Assembly: GCF_027913035.1 (NCBI RefSeq)
Contig: NZ_CP115777.1
Span: 47,650-111,649 of the forward strand
Direction of reading: 5' to 3'
Origin: Paracoccus albus
GTDB lineage: Bacteria > Pseudomonadota > Alphaproteobacteria > Rhodobacterales > Rhodobacteraceae
Length of the DNA: 64,000 bases
Shown: positions 33,462 to 42,200 of the stretch, piece by piece
Numbering within the stretch: the stretch's first letter is position 1
Layout: every line of letters starts with the position of its first letter
Made by a program: the position numbers and the translations under genes
The notes under the pieces: model-generated
Seen by the model: only the letters and a program-made list of their open reading frames with translations
Databases searched by the model: none
What the model was told of the DNA's origin: nothing

Positions 33462-35805
33462 GGTTCGTTCTCCAGAAATAGGGACGTTCAAGATAGTCTG
33501 CGCCAAATGCGCGAGCGCCGGCATCTCCGCCGCCAAGTGCTGTCAGCAAGTTTTTGAGCGGGGACAGGTCCACATCGAGAATGGTTGAGGCGTTTGAGCT
33601 GCGCAGCAGCGCCAAGCGCTGTCCCGCGCGGCCCGTCAGGACGAAATCAAGTTCGTTATCTGTCAATGAAAACCCGTCGTAATCAGGCACGTCGGCTTTC
33701 CGGTTCGGGAAGATCAGCTGGTTCGGCAAGGCCTGAATGATCGAGCCGGACCGGCTGTCGCGGATCTGGGACGGAAATTGCGTGAGAAGCACCACGATGA
33801 CATTGAGTTTGCGGACCGTCACCAGCCATTTGGGCAGCCAGCGAGCAAAAAAATCGTCGTCAAAGACTGTCGATGCTTCGTCGATGATGAGAAGGGTTGG
33901 CCGCTTTTCTTCGAACAACATCTCAAGGCGGCGGAAAACATAGGACAGAACAGCTGTGCGCTCCGCCGACAATGACAGGATTTCGGTCAGGTCAATGCCA
34001 GTCACATCCGCCGATTTGAAGTCTATGACCGGCTCATCCGCCTCGCCAAAAACCCAGTTATACCGCCCCTTCGGACCCCATTCCGCTATCTTGAGAGACA
34101 GGCTTCGCCCATCGCCCACATCACCCAGAAGGTCCGTGAAATGATGGAAGGTGCGGAGGCGATCCGGCGCGGCGCAGTTTTGCCGTACCGCGCTTTTTAA
34201 GGCTGCCGCCTGCTGCGGCGTCAGGTGACTGCCGCCGCGTTCCGCGAGCGCCGAAAGCCACTCCAGCAACCACGCTTCGCCCCGTGCGCCACCTTCCGTC
34301 AGGAGCGGGTTAAGTCCCGTCGGCTGACCTGCCCGGATTTTGGCATAACGGCCACCCATAGCGGCAACGGCCATGCGCAGCCCTTCATCCTTGTCAAACA
34401 TGAACACCCGCGCGCCGGCACGACGGGCCTGCGCAGCGAGAAACGCCGTCGTCGCGGTTTTCCCACCGCCTGACGGACCTAAAACTAATGTGTGGCCTAT
34501 GGTCGGCTCAGCATCTGGACTGCCTGGTTCATGAAAGCTGACCCGATGGGCGGCGCCGGTCACCGTCTGGAAGACCGTGATCGGCGTTCGCCACGGAAGG
34601 TTTTCCGGAAGTGTCCCGGAATTTGCCATGTGGAACGACGCCATATCGGCGAAGTTGATAGTCTTCGTGATCGGCTTGAACGCCTCGTAATCCTGGTTTC
34701 CGGGGTGTGCCGCGAAATATGTCGCTGGGAGCATATCATGCACGCGCACCAGCTTAACCTTCGCTTGTTCCGCAGCGCCCCGGACCTGGGAGAGCTTCAC
34801 ATCAAGGTCCTTCGGGCTTTCAGCAAACACGGAAATTGTCACCTGATGCTCGCCAAAGCCCATCTTTCCAGCCTCAACGGCGTCGTAGGTGTCGGCGAGG
34901 TCATCGGCGATTGACCCTGCAATGTCTTCGGCATTTTGCATCTGCCGTATCCGCCGCTTGGCCATATCGCTGACCTTATCCGTCGAGAGTGGCGTGAAAC
35001 TGTGGCTGATCACGGTGTCAGTGCCGCTATCCAGAGCATCGAGCATTCCAGCCCAAGTCTGGTTGGCATTCTTCCAGATGGTGAAAACCCCGCAATAGCG
35101 CGGCCGGTCAAATCCGTCGCGAATCTGGGCAACCTTTTCTTGAAACCGGATTGACAGAAGCGACACGTCTTCCGCAATTAATGTGTGCTCGCCGCGATAA
35201 GTGGGCTCATAGATGCCGGTGCTGATTGCGCTGAAGAAGCCAAGCAAGGATCCGTCGCTGATCTTCAGGCGCCGCGTTTTAACAGGCAGGCTGCCTTCAA
35301 TAATTGACAACACCTCCCGAAGCTCGGCCAGACGCTCCTTCGTGTTTCGGTCCAGAAGCCTCTTTGCCGCTTTCTGCAAAAACGGGACCTTCAGCGGCGA
35401 GCGCAAATTGCGAACTACCGTCAGAACCAACATGAATTCGCGCAGATTGTTGGCCGATAAGTGTTTTGACCAGGCGTCGTCAACATCCGCCTCGAAGCGA
35501 TCCCCATAGATTGGGCGCAAACCGAACTTCGCAGGCCGGTTAAGCCGATGAATATAGAAGGTGAACCTTTCGTCGAGGCCGTCGAGAATGGAGGAAAATG
35601 ACTTGCCGAGGTCGGCTATGTCCCTATCTGATGCCGTCAGCCCGTCGATACCGGAGATTTCGACACTAATCATCAGCGCGTTCTCGCGCGTGCGCACCGT
35701 CTCGTCATCGACCTCTAGCAGATAGGGCATTTCAGCATAGAAGCGGGGCGATTTGCTGAAATACTTACCTGCCCTGTCGGTCTTTTGTTCACCAGCATCA
35801 TACAT
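33454..35805 (-). CDS. virB4: T4SS ATPase VirB4
   Basis: 783 residues, the usual length for VirB4. Walker A is LGPSGGGKT (443-451) and Walker B is TLLIIDEAS, followed by the VirB4 signature RKLNVIVVLLTQ. It is the largest motor of the channel at the inner membrane. It overlaps virB3 by eight bases. Confidence 0.95.
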   Translation of the reverse strand: MYDAGEQKTDRAGKYFSKSPRFYAEMPYLLEVDDETVRTRENALMISVEISGIDGLTASDRDIADLGKSFSSILDGLDERFTFYIHRLNRPAKFGLRPIYGDRFEADVDDAWSKHLSANNLREFMLVLTVVRNLRSPLKVPFLQKAAKRLLDRNTKERLAELREVLSIIEGSLPVKTRRLKISDGSLLGFFSAISTGIYEPTYRGEHTLIAEDVSLLSIRFQEKVAQIRDGFDRPRYCGVFTIWKNANQTWAGMLDALDSGTDTVISHSFTPLSTDKVSDMAKRRIRQMQNAEDIAGSIADDLADTYDAVEAGKMGFGEHQVTISVFAESPKDLDVKLSQVRGAAEQAKVKLVRVHDMLPATYFAAHPGNQDYEAFKPITKTINFADMASFHMANSGTLPENLPWRTPITVFQTVTGAAHRVSFHEPGSPDAEPTIGHTLVLGPSGGGKTATTAFLAAQARRAGARVFMFDKDEGLRMAVAAMGGRYAKIRAGQPTGLNPLLTEGGARGEAWLLEWLSALAERGGSHLTPQQAAALKSAVRQNCAAPDRLRTFHHFTDLLGDVGDGRSLSLKIAEWGPKGRYNWVFGEADEPVIDFKSADVTGIDLTEILSLSAERTAVLSYVFRRLEMLFEEKRPTLLIIDEASTVFDDDFFARWLPKWLVTVRKLNVIVVLLTQFPSQIRDSRSGSIIQALPNQLIFPNRKADVPDYDGFSLTDNELDFVLTGRAGQRLALLRSSNASTILDVDLSPLKNLLTALGGGDAGARAFGADYLERPYFWRTNHD

Positions 35806-36073
35806 AGTCGCGAGGACCCTTCCTTGGAGCCAGAGACAACCGCGGGGGCGTTTTCCGGAGATAGATCATCAGCGCTTTGTGACCGTTGGGGTTAAGCGCC
35901 ACCGACAACTTGGCCGCGCCGTACCAAAGCGGAGCAGTTACCAGCCAGCTGAGCATTTCCGTCCAGATAAACGGGAACAGGAGTAGTGACCCAACACCAA
36001 CGGCATAGGGTAACGGCAAGCCAATAAGCTTGGCTTGCCTGGAAAGGCCAAGTATGACCGAATGCTGTTCCAT
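35798..36073 (-). CDS. virB3: T4SS protein VirB3
   Basis: 91 residues starting MEQHSVILGLSRQAKLIGLP, with one or two membrane segments (YAVGVGSLLLFPFIWTEMLS), in the VirB3 pattern. The start shares one base with the virB2 stop (TGATG). Confidence 0.88.
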   Translation of the reverse strand: MEQHSVILGLSRQAKLIGLPLPYAVGVGSLLLFPFIWTEMLSWLVTAPLWYGAAKLSVALNPNGHKALMIYLRKTPPRLSLAPRKGPRDYV

Positions 36074-36372
36074 CAGCTGAACCACGTCGCCAATTCGTCG
36101 ATCAGCTTCGATCCGCCAAAGGCAAAAAATGCACCAATAGCGATCATGAGCGGCCACATCCACGACAGGCGGTTTCCGGCCGCCATCAGGCCGGCAATGA
36201 TCAGGCCGACCGACAGGACGATCTTTGCAAAGGTTTTGAGCCAGGACAGGAAAGTGTCCCCAGCCGAAGTGACCGGCGACAAGTCGAAGCTTGATTGTGC
36301 TGCCGCAAAATGTGGTGTGGCAACGACAATGATGGCCGTCAAAGTCAAAATGGCCGTCATGTTTCTCTTCAT
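36073..36372 (-). CDS. virB2: Major pilin VirB2
   Basis: 99 residues. A signal peptide ends at FAAA-QSS. Two hydrophobic helices follow (IVLSVGLIIAGLMAAGN and PLMIAIGAFFAFGGSKLI), the standard prepilin layout for the T-pilus subunit. Confidence 0.92.
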   Translation of the reverse strand: MKRNMTAILTLTAIIVVATPHFAAAQSSFDLSPVTSAGDTFLSWLKTFAKIVLSVGLIIAGLMAAGNRLSWMWPLMIAIGAFFAFGGSKLIDELATWFS

Positions 36373-36386
36373 GGCAAGGTTCCTTT

Positions 36387-37151
36387 CTATTGCCGAAGGA
36401 TGCGATCCCGCTCCGAAAGGACGCGGATCACATATTCACGGGTTTCCCTGTAAGGCGGGACGCCCCGATACCTCTGCACGGCACCTGGGCCAGCGTTATA
36501 CGCGGCGAGGGCCAGCATGATTGACCGAAAGTCTTGAATTTGCGTGAGCAGATACCGAGCGCCCCCATCAAGATTTTGCATGGGGTCGTGTGGATTCACG
36601 CCCAACGCCGCGGCAGTAGCGGGCATCAGTTGGGCGTATCCGATTGCGCCCTTGTTGCTCAAAGCGCCTGGATTGAACCCGCTTTCCTGCTTCACAAGCG
36701 CCTGAAAGAGCGCCACCCACTCCGCCGCCGGGATATTGTTCGCACGCAACGCGGGGTGGTTCTGGTATCTGAGGGCGGTCGCGCGGGCTGCGGCGATTCC
36801 TGAAGAGCCTGTTGTGGCCGACGCCCGGCTTTCGAGCAGCGTCATTACCTCGGCATCGTCAGCTATTGCGACCGGATCGGGGTTGGGGGACGGCGGAACA
36901 ATCAGTCGGCCTGCCGTGTCATAACGCTGAACAGAGCCTGACGCGGAGAGCCGGCTAACTTCGTTCTCGACAGCGCGGCCCGAACTATCGAAGCGAATTA
37001 CATCTGAATACGCGGGAACTGTACATCCGACAGAGAGCGCGGCAGCAGCTGCCGCAGCCCAGGTTTTGCCGGCACTGTTCCTACTTCTCGTCCACCGTCT
37101 GCCAGGCGACTTGTGACTGCTTGGTTGGAATGACGTGCATAGTGACGCCAT
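36387..37151 (-). CDS. virB1: Lytic transglycosylase VirB1
   Basis: The last 150 residues form an SLT domain: catalytic Glu in [11 protein letters not shown], then [10 protein letters not shown] and [20 protein letters not shown]. Before it lies an Ala-rich hydrophobic segment ending LSVGC, a possible signal or poor lipobox. The start is uncertain. The nearest in-frame ATG (37151) overlaps the upstream gene by 71 bases and gives a long basic n-region, and no start codon lies at the natural place just after that gene's stop. A frameshift or a non-standard start codon is possible. First VirB component of the operon. Confidence 0.8.
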   Translation of the reverse strand: MASLCTSFQPSSHKSPGRRWTRSRNSAGKTWAAAAAAALSVGCTVPAYSDVIRFDSSGRAVENEVSRLSASGSVQRYDTAGRLIVPPSPNPDPVAIADDAEVMTLLESRASATTGSSGIAAARATALRYQNHPALRANNIPAAEWVALFQALVKQESGFNPGALSNKGAIGYAQLMPATAAALGVNPHDPMQNLDGGARYLLTQIQDFRSIMLALAAYNAGPGAVQRYRGVPPYRETREYVIRVLSERDRILRQ

Positions 37152-37407
37152 ATTGATCGAGGAAAGAAACCAGCCCATTGATGGACTTAAAGACCCGCGC
37201 CTCCATGCCCTTCCGGTGAGTGACCAAGGTTTGTTCGTATCGACCGTCGCTGGACACCGCTTTGATGCCCCACTGTCCATACCAATAGGATTGGCGCTTC
37301 TCGGCATCTTCAAGGGTGACGACGACGATGCGCCAGCCTTCGGAAAGCCGTTTTGGAATATCGTATTCGCTGAGCACATTCGGAACTTCGTTTCGGATGG
37401 TTGCCAT
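37081..37407 (-). CDS. Hypothetical protein leading the virB operon
   Basis: 108 residues starting [20 protein letters not shown]. Small soluble alpha-beta protein; GYEQTL-like and [20 protein letters not shown] segments suggest a compact fold. It is the first gene of the virB transcript. No family recognised. It may be regulatory. Confidence 0.6.
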   Translation of the reverse strand: MATIRNEVPNVLSEYDIPKRLSEGWRIVVVTLEDAEKRQSYWYGQWGIKAVSSDGRYEQTLVTHRKGMEARVFKSINGLVSFLDQYGVTMHVIPTKQSQVAWQTVDEK

Positions 37408-37565
37408 AGCGAGTGATCCCATTAGCCGGCATCATCTCGCAGTCACAAGACTGCAAGAGTGATACTATATTGTATGATGCGTGCGCAAGTTGTAATATTG
37501 TACGGGCGCACATTTCGTTCAGGGCGCCAGTTATCATCAAGTTAGTCAGGAAGTGCTAGAAAAAA

Positions 37566-37907
37566 ATGCGCGATGGGGATCGACGAGCGCACGGATTGAA
37601 GCTGTTCATTCTTGCAACCCTGTTTACACCGGCGGCAGATGCGCAGACCTATGCCTTTCAGTGCGTCGAACCCGTTGCACCCATCGTTCCTGACAGCGCA
37701 GTGTTGGCAGTCGAATATCGCCGTGAGATTGAGGCCGATTTTCAGCGCTACTTCTCGGAGGTCACAGACTATTCCACCTGTCTTTCGGCAGCACAGAGCA
37801 CAGCTTTCACCGAGGCTAAGATAGGATGGGAAGCATACCGGGCGTTCCGCGCCCAAGCAGGCGATCCAGCCCCCGACATTTCGTCAGAGCCGTTGCCGGA
37901 TCCATAA
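37566..37907 (+). CDS. Small periplasmic protein divergent from the virB operon
   Basis: 113 residues with a signal peptide (GLKLFILATLFTPAADA-QTY) and two Cys (FQCVEP and STCLSA) that may pair. The 3' end overlaps luxI by 92 bases in convergent orientation, which is long. The signal peptide makes this gene credible, but one of the two ends could be mis-read. Function unknown. Confidence 0.55.
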   Translation: MRDGDRRAHGLKLFILATLFTPAADAQTYAFQCVEPVAPIVPDSAVLAVEYRREIEADFQRYFSEVTDYSTCLSAAQSTAFTEAKIGWEAYRAFRAQAGDPAPDISSEPLPDP

Positions 37908-38484
37908 CCGGGCATCTAAACGCTACAAACTTGCCGTCGTCATTGCCGACGACTTCCCCCATGAGCCGTACCTCCCAACCAAGCATGCGTGCCAGGCGTG
38001 GAAAGGCTCGGGAACCTAGAAACAGGCATTCGTCTGCAGATTCCGTGAACAGAAAGTCGTTGGCAGCCAGAAGCAGGGCTTCGACGACCTCGGGTTCGCG
38101 GGCCGCAACAAAACGTGTCATCTCCCAAACGCTCGTGCTTACTGGTGGCTCGACCGCGCAAAGGTTTTGGGGCAGCCCTGGCAGCAATCCGAGCCACGCA
38201 TCCCGGATCATGTATGAATACGTCACCGTGCCCGAGCCAAAGCGCCCGTCGGTCCGTTTTAGCCGCAGCCCACCGACAACATCACGGCCACGATGGGCGA
38301 CAATATAGACCGGATCAAAGCCACCATCATAGTTGTCGAACTCATGTTCGTCGGTGTGAAAGATCGGCCAGCCTTTGTGGTCAACAAAAATTTCTTTCCG
38401 GAAAGCAAGGAACTTCGCCACCAGGTCCCAATCACGAACTGTTTGTGGCAGCCGCAGGACGGCTGTCTGAAGATCGTTATTCAT
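37816..38484 (-). CDS. Acyl-homoserine-lactone synthase, LuxI/TraI family
   Basis: 222 residues. Conserved LuxI positions are seen as R29, F33, W39 (FRKEIFVDHKGW), D50 and D53 (HEFDNYD), R74 (GGLRLK) and E121-R124 (WEMTRF). It should make an N-acyl homoserine lactone from SAM and acyl-ACP or acyl-CoA. It lies next to a luxR gene and the virB operon, as traI-traR genes do on Ti and roseobacter plasmids. It is preceded on the same strand by a small gene. Confidence 0.88.
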   Translation of the reverse strand: MNNDLQTAVLRLPQTVRDWDLVAKFLAFRKEIFVDHKGWPIFHTDEHEFDNYDGGFDPVYIVAHRGRDVVGGLRLKRTDGRFGSGTVTYSYMIRDAWLGLLPGLPQNLCAVEPPVSTSVWEMTRFVAAREPEVVEALLLAANDFLFTESADECLFLGSRAFPRLARMLGWEVRLMGEVVGNDDGKFVAFRCPVMDPATALTKCRGLDRLLGRGTPGMLPILS

Positions 38485-38495
38485 GCTGGTCTCGC

Positions 38496-38705
38496 TCAAA
38501 AAATCTTTGTCTCAGCAGGTAACTTTGCCATGCCCAAGAACTGCCGGCCGCCGCGCCGCTTGTTGGGAAGCCACAGCGTTCCATCATCTCCAAGCTCAAT
38601 GCTCACGATACCTTCAACGGCATATGTGTCGAAATAGTCGGTAAGTGTCTGCGCCATATCCCGCGTAAACTCTGCTACACCAACAACTTTCGTGTTCCGT
38701 ATCAT
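38496..38705 (-). CDS. Small hypothetical protein upstream of the LuxI-like gene
   Basis: 69 residues (MIRNTKVVGVAEFTRDMAQT), predicted alpha-beta. It lies between the divergent promoter and luxI and is read with luxI. A small quorum-sensing modulator would fit this position, but I see no similarity to TraM. Confidence 0.55.
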   Translation of the reverse strand: MIRNTKVVGVAEFTRDMAQTLTDYFDTYAVEGIVSIELGDDGTLWLPNKRRGGRQFLGMAKLPAETKIF

Positions 38706-38774
38706 GCCGCACCATCCAAAGCTTACCTCGTGATAGACGGCGCGTACCTCATTGTCATTGACACTTCGACCAGC

Positions 38775-38816
38775 TTACCCATTTGGTATAGCCATTCGGG
38801 TAAGCCAAATGGGTAA
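38775..38816. promoter_or_regulatory. Palindromic operator between luxI and luxR operons
   Basis: A perfect 12-bp inverted repeat TTACCCATTTGG/CCAAATGGGTAA with an 18-base spacer that itself contains a related half-site CATTCGGGTAA. It lies just before the luxR start and in front of the luxI transcript, so it is the likely binding site of the LuxR protein (tra/lux-box-like). Confidence 0.7.
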
Positions 38817-38825
38817 TGTCGTATT

Positions 38826-39446
38826 ATGCTTGAACAATTGATACCCAATTTCCGGGAAGAACAGGACTACCTCTACAGTGTCGGCTCAACGGGTTGGATC
38901 CTCGGACTCAACGTCGACTTCATCAATGCAGAGCATTTGCTGAACCGATTTCCAGAAAGTTGGAACAAGATCTACGTCGAGCATAATTATATCTTCCGTG
39001 ACCCAATTGTAGCCTGGGCTTCGTCGCGTGAAGGCGCACTTCGCTGGTCAGAGGTTCCGATCGACGACATCGGCGGGCTGTTTGAGGCCGCAAAAGCTTA
39101 TGGCCTTACCTACGGAGCGGTCCTCGCCAAGAAGGTCAACGGCAGGCGCTCATTCCTTACTGTTGCCCGCAACGACCGCGAGTTGACAGACGCGGAGCTC
39201 GCCACGCTAAACGCCAAGTTTTCGTCCTGGCTCGATATACTCTATAACTTTGCCAAACTGACGCCCGGTGAGTTGGATGTTCTTAAGGCACAGCGGGACG
39301 GAATGAGTTACAAGGAGGCTGCCCGAGCGCTCGACATTTCGCCAGCAACCGTGAAGGTTCGTCTCGAAAGGTCAAAAACGAAGCTCGGCGCTGCAAGCGC
39401 GACCAATGCCGTCGCTATAGCCATGGCGCGACACTATTTCGATTAG
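38826..39446 (+). CDS. LuxR-family quorum-sensing activator, TraR-like
   Basis: 206 residues. The autoinducer-binding domain keeps the residues that hold the lactone in TraR with one constant offset: W46, Y50, D59 and W74 correspond to TraR W57, Y61, D70 and W85. The C-terminus is the LuxR helix-turn-helix (AKLTPGELDVL, YKEAARALDISPATVKVRLE). It should bind the lactone made by the adjacent LuxI and act at the palindromes on both sides of the gene, probably controlling conjugation. Confidence 0.9.
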   Translation: MLEQLIPNFREEQDYLYSVGSTGWILGLNVDFINAEHLLNRFPESWNKIYVEHNYIFRDPIVAWASSREGALRWSEVPIDDIGGLFEAAKAYGLTYGAVLAKKVNGRRSFLTVARNDRELTDAELATLNAKFSSWLDILYNFAKLTPGELDVLKAQRDGMSYKEAARALDISPATVKVRLERSKTKLGAASATNAVAIAMARHYFD

Positions 39447-39478
39447 CATACCCGAATGGGTAAGCTAATCGGGTATGC
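39446..39478. promoter_or_regulatory. Second palindromic operator after luxR
   Basis: GCATACCCGA at 39446-39455 and TCGGGTATGC at 39469-39478 form an inverted repeat that begins inside the luxR stop codon. The centre contains TACCC-GAAT-GGGTA. The shared TACCC/GGGTA core links it to the operator at 38775-38816. It could control the genes to the right. Confidence 0.65.
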
Positions 39479-39559
39479 TGCTTGACTGGTTACTGGTCCG
39501 CCGATCAATAGGCAGTGCTGATTGGCGATAACCTATATCAATTGGTCAGAGAGAAACCG

Positions 39560-39766
39560 ATGACACGACGTACAATAGAGGCTCCTCGACTGTCGGCCGT
39601 GCCGATACAGCGGGTCAACGAGGGCCAGCGCTCCGGCTGGCTCTACGTCTGGAACAATGGCGATGCTTCCATTTTTTGGGATGACGCGATCCGCAGAGCA
39701 ACTCCGCTGCTTTGCCAACCCTTGCCCGCTGCTGAACGTCGCTGCCACTGTTCAGCACGAGGCTGA
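39560..39766 (+). CDS. Possible small protein
   Basis: 68 residues (MTRRTIEAPRLSAVPIQRVN), with GWLYVWNNGDASIFWDD looking protein-like. GAGAGAAACC is a weak ribosome site. It lies downstream of the second operator. Support is limited. Confidence 0.35.
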   Translation: MTRRTIEAPRLSAVPIQRVNEGQRSGWLYVWNNGDASIFWDDAIRRATPLLCQPLPAAERRCHCSARG

Positions 39767-39771
39767 TGTGA

Positions 39772-39810
39772 TACAAAACTGCAATAACGCGATATAATTG
39801 CAGTTTTGTA
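39772..39810. promoter_or_regulatory. Perfect 14-bp inverted repeat
   Basis: TACAAAACTGCAAT (39772-39785) and ATTGCAGTTTTGTA (39797-39810) with an 11-base loop. It lies 12 bases before the start of the secreted-protein gene at 39823. The stem is AT-rich, which favours an operator over a terminator, although a T-run in the right arm leaves termination possible. Confidence 0.6.
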
Positions 39811-39822
39811 GGGGCACCACAC

Positions 39823-40521
39823 ATGAAAATTCACGGCGCAATTTCAGCACTCTGCCTATCTGTTGCTACTACAACCCTTCTTACGACAGCGGATCCCGCC
39901 GAAGCCTACCCGATTGACTGCGCCATTCTGCTATGCCTTGCAGGTGGCTTTCCTGAATCAGCCGAGTGTGCTGCCGCCAAGGTCGAGATGATCCGCAGGA
40001 TCACGCCGTTTCCGATTGAGCCACCCCTACAGCTGTGGAATTGCCCCATGGGCGGTGGCACAGGCGGCGCGGCCGTCGCCGGCTTGGCTTCCTTCGGTCC
40101 GGACGGCCTGACCCCGGAGGTGCGCCAATATCGGGATGGCATCGAACTTTATCACATCAAATATTACAGCCGCACGCGCAACCAGGACGGCTCGTACAAC
40201 GTCCAGGACATCGCCGAATCTGGCAACTATGGCACAGGCGGTGATTTCTATTGGTCACGCGCCAGCTTCGAGCATGGTCCTGACTGGCTCGCGGGCGCGG
40301 TCGGCGGCCGGCGCGAGCCAGTCCAGGAATGCGTCAGCACCAGCAGCGACGGCACCTGTCGTCGTTACGAAACCGTCGGCTATACCAACGTCTATGGCTC
40401 AACAGGCATTGGCGGCGTTACTGGTGGCCCCACGTCCTGGACGCCGAACCGCCTCCGCGGAGTTGCGATCCGATATCTGGACTATCGGGGCAACGAACGT
40501 GCCGAGTTCGTCAGCTACTAG
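39823..40521 (+). CDS. Secreted protein with TrbM-like N-terminus
   Basis: 232 residues. The signal peptide ends ADPAEA-YPID. The next stretch, DCAILLCLAGGFPESAEC, resembles the start of mature TrbM-like conjugation proteins, with paired Cys. The remaining 150 residues are Gly/Tyr-rich and unlike TrbM. It lies beside the quorum and virB genes. A role in conjugation is inference. Confidence 0.6.
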   Translation: MKIHGAISALCLSVATTTLLTTADPAEAYPIDCAILLCLAGGFPESAECAAAKVEMIRRITPFPIEPPLQLWNCPMGGGTGGAAVAGLASFGPDGLTPEVRQYRDGIELYHIKYYSRTRNQDGSYNVQDIAESGNYGTGGDFYWSRASFEHGPDWLAGAVGGRREPVQECVSTSSDGTCRRYETVGYTNVYGSTGIGGVTGGPTSWTPNRLRGVAIRYLDYRGNERAEFVSY

Positions 40522-40599
40522 GCCCAGAGGGCCCGAAGCTGCGTATATGAGTGCCAGAAAGAACAAAACCTGATCTGCTCAGCCGCCCGCCAACGCTCA

Positions 40600-40750
40600 A
40601 TGCCAACAATATAACGTGACAGCGCTCCAGTGTGCCATTTTGAGTATACCCTTGATGACGTGCGGCATGAACACTGCACACGGTCACTTTGGTGTTTATT
40701 TTGGGTCTTAACCACGTTATTGAACACCCCATGTCACAGGCACACCCAAA
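40600..40750. other. Probable res site of the serine resolvase
   Basis: The 150 bases before the resolvase contain several imperfect inverted motifs of the res type (TGAACACTGCACAC, TTTGGTGTTTATTTTG, GTTATTGAACACC). Resolvases of this family bind three subsites directly upstream of their gene. I could not delimit the subsites. Confidence 0.4.
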
Positions 40751-41308
40751 ATGAACAGCTCCGGCGCCAAAATCGGTTATGCCCGAACCTCGACGGTGGA
40801 TCAGAACCTCGACGCCCAGATCGCCGCGCTGACAGCCGCGGGCTGCGGCATGGTGCGCCGGGAACAGAAGAGTGGTGCCAGTCTGGAAGACCGCTCCGAA
40901 TTGAAGACCATCCTCGACTTCATCCACCCCGGAGAGACACTGGTGGTCACCCGCATCGACCGCCTGGCGCGCTCCATGCGCGATCTGCAGGTCATCGTCG
41001 CACGGCTGAAGGAAAAGGGCGCACATCTCGCTGCCACCGAGCAACCGGTGGACACGTCCACCGCCGCGGGCAAGGCCTTCTTCGACATGCTCGGTGTCTT
41101 TGCCGAGTTCGAGACCAACCTGCGCCAGGAGCGGCAGGCTGAAGGCATTACCGCCGCCAAACGCCGGGGCGTCTATCGTGGCCGGCCGGCCAAAATCGAT
41201 ATGGCCGCTGTTCAGGCCAGACTGGCCGCCGGCCAGTCCCCCACGGAGATCGCCCGCGACATGGGCATCTCGCGCGGCACCGTCTACAAGGCAAAGGCTT
41301 CGATGTGA
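40751..41308 (+). CDS. tnpR: Serine recombinase, Tn3-type resolvase
   Basis: 185 residues. The catalytic serine is in YARTSTVDQN, the domain contains VTRIDRLARSMRDL and EFETNLRQERQAEG, and the C-terminal helix-turn-helix is SPTEIARDMGISRGTVYKAK. It resolves cointegrates or plasmid dimers at res. No Tn3 transposase is in the window, so it may be a remnant or a plasmid resolution function. Confidence 0.9.
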   Translation: MNSSGAKIGYARTSTVDQNLDAQIAALTAAGCGMVRREQKSGASLEDRSELKTILDFIHPGETLVVTRIDRLARSMRDLQVIVARLKEKGAHLAATEQPVDTSTAAGKAFFDMLGVFAEFETNLRQERQAEGITAAKRRGVYRGRPAKIDMAAVQARLAAGQSPTEIARDMGISRGTVYKAKASM

Positions 41309-41787
41309 GAAAGAGCAGCAGGAAAAAACCACCCGCAGCGGCCAGGCCACCAGCGCAGGCAGACACCACCAAGGTGCCGCCGCCGCGCAACCTGACCCCG
41401 ACACTCTGCGATCGCTTGCGCCGCGATCTGCTCGCCGCCTGCCAGGGCGTGGCCGAAACCCACGGGCTGACCGTCGAGGGCGGTGAGCTCAGCGACATCG
41501 ACCTGCGCCATGGATTCGGCATCGCGTTCCGCGTCGGCATCCCAATGGCCGATGGTGCGATCTTCTCTCCCGACAAGGCCCTGTTCGAAGCCCTCGCCAG
41601 CAGCCTCGGGTTGCAGCCCGCCGACTATGGCCGGACCTTCAGAACCCAGGGCGAGGCCTTCCGTATCACCGCCATCAACCCGAACCGGCCCAAATACCCC
41701 GTCAGCGCAGAGCGTCTCGCCGATGGAAGAAGCTACAAGTTCTCTGCCGAAAACGTCGCCATGTACCTGCGCGCACCAGACGCCTGA
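41305..41787 (+). CDS. Hypothetical protein coupled to the resolvase
   Basis: 160 residues. A basic, Pro-rich N-terminus (RKSSRKKPPAAARPPAQ) leads into an alpha-beta domain (GIAFRVGIPMADGAIFSPDK). It starts within the resolvase stop region (4-base overlap, GTGA), so it is co-transcribed. No family recognised. Confidence 0.6.
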   Translation: MRKSSRKKPPAAARPPAQADTTKVPPPRNLTPTLCDRLRRDLLAACQGVAETHGLTVEGGELSDIDLRHGFGIAFRVGIPMADGAIFSPDKALFEALASSLGLQPADYGRTFRTQGEAFRITAINPNRPKYPVSAERLADGRSYKFSAENVAMYLRAPDA

Positions 41788-41848
41788 TCCGTTCTATAAA
41801 CGTTCTTCAAGATGTCCAAATATGCACGCTCGGGCCTGTGGGGCCGAG

Positions 41849-42200
41849 ATGAGCTGGGAGGCCGCACCAACTGGCAGGCGTGGCCGCCAGCAGAGCTACA
41901 GCGACGCCGCCATACAGACGTGCCTCTCGATGAAGGTGCTGTTCGGCATGGCGCTCCGGCAGACGACCGGGTTCGTCGAGAGCTTGTTGCAGCTGGTTGG
42001 TCTCGACTGGACGGTGCCCGACTTCAGCACGCTATCTCGCCGCCAGAAGACCTTGGCCGTAAACATCCCCTACCACGGCTCCAAGGGGCCACTGCACCTG
42101 CTGATCGATAGCACCGGCATCAAGGTCGAGGGGGAAGGCGAGTGGCATGCCCGCAAGCATGGCGGTCCCAAACGGCGCGTCTGGCGCAAGATCCATCTCG
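41849..42200 (+). pseudogene. IS5-family transposase fragment
   Basis: The frame gives the N-terminal half of an IS5-group transposase: MSWEAAPTGRRGRQ, ALRQTTGFVESLLQLVGLDW, LLIDSTGIKVEGEGEW and KRRVWRKIHL. The first residues of the family and the whole C-terminal half are missing. It is cut at 42201 by the IS21-type element. Confidence 0.88.
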
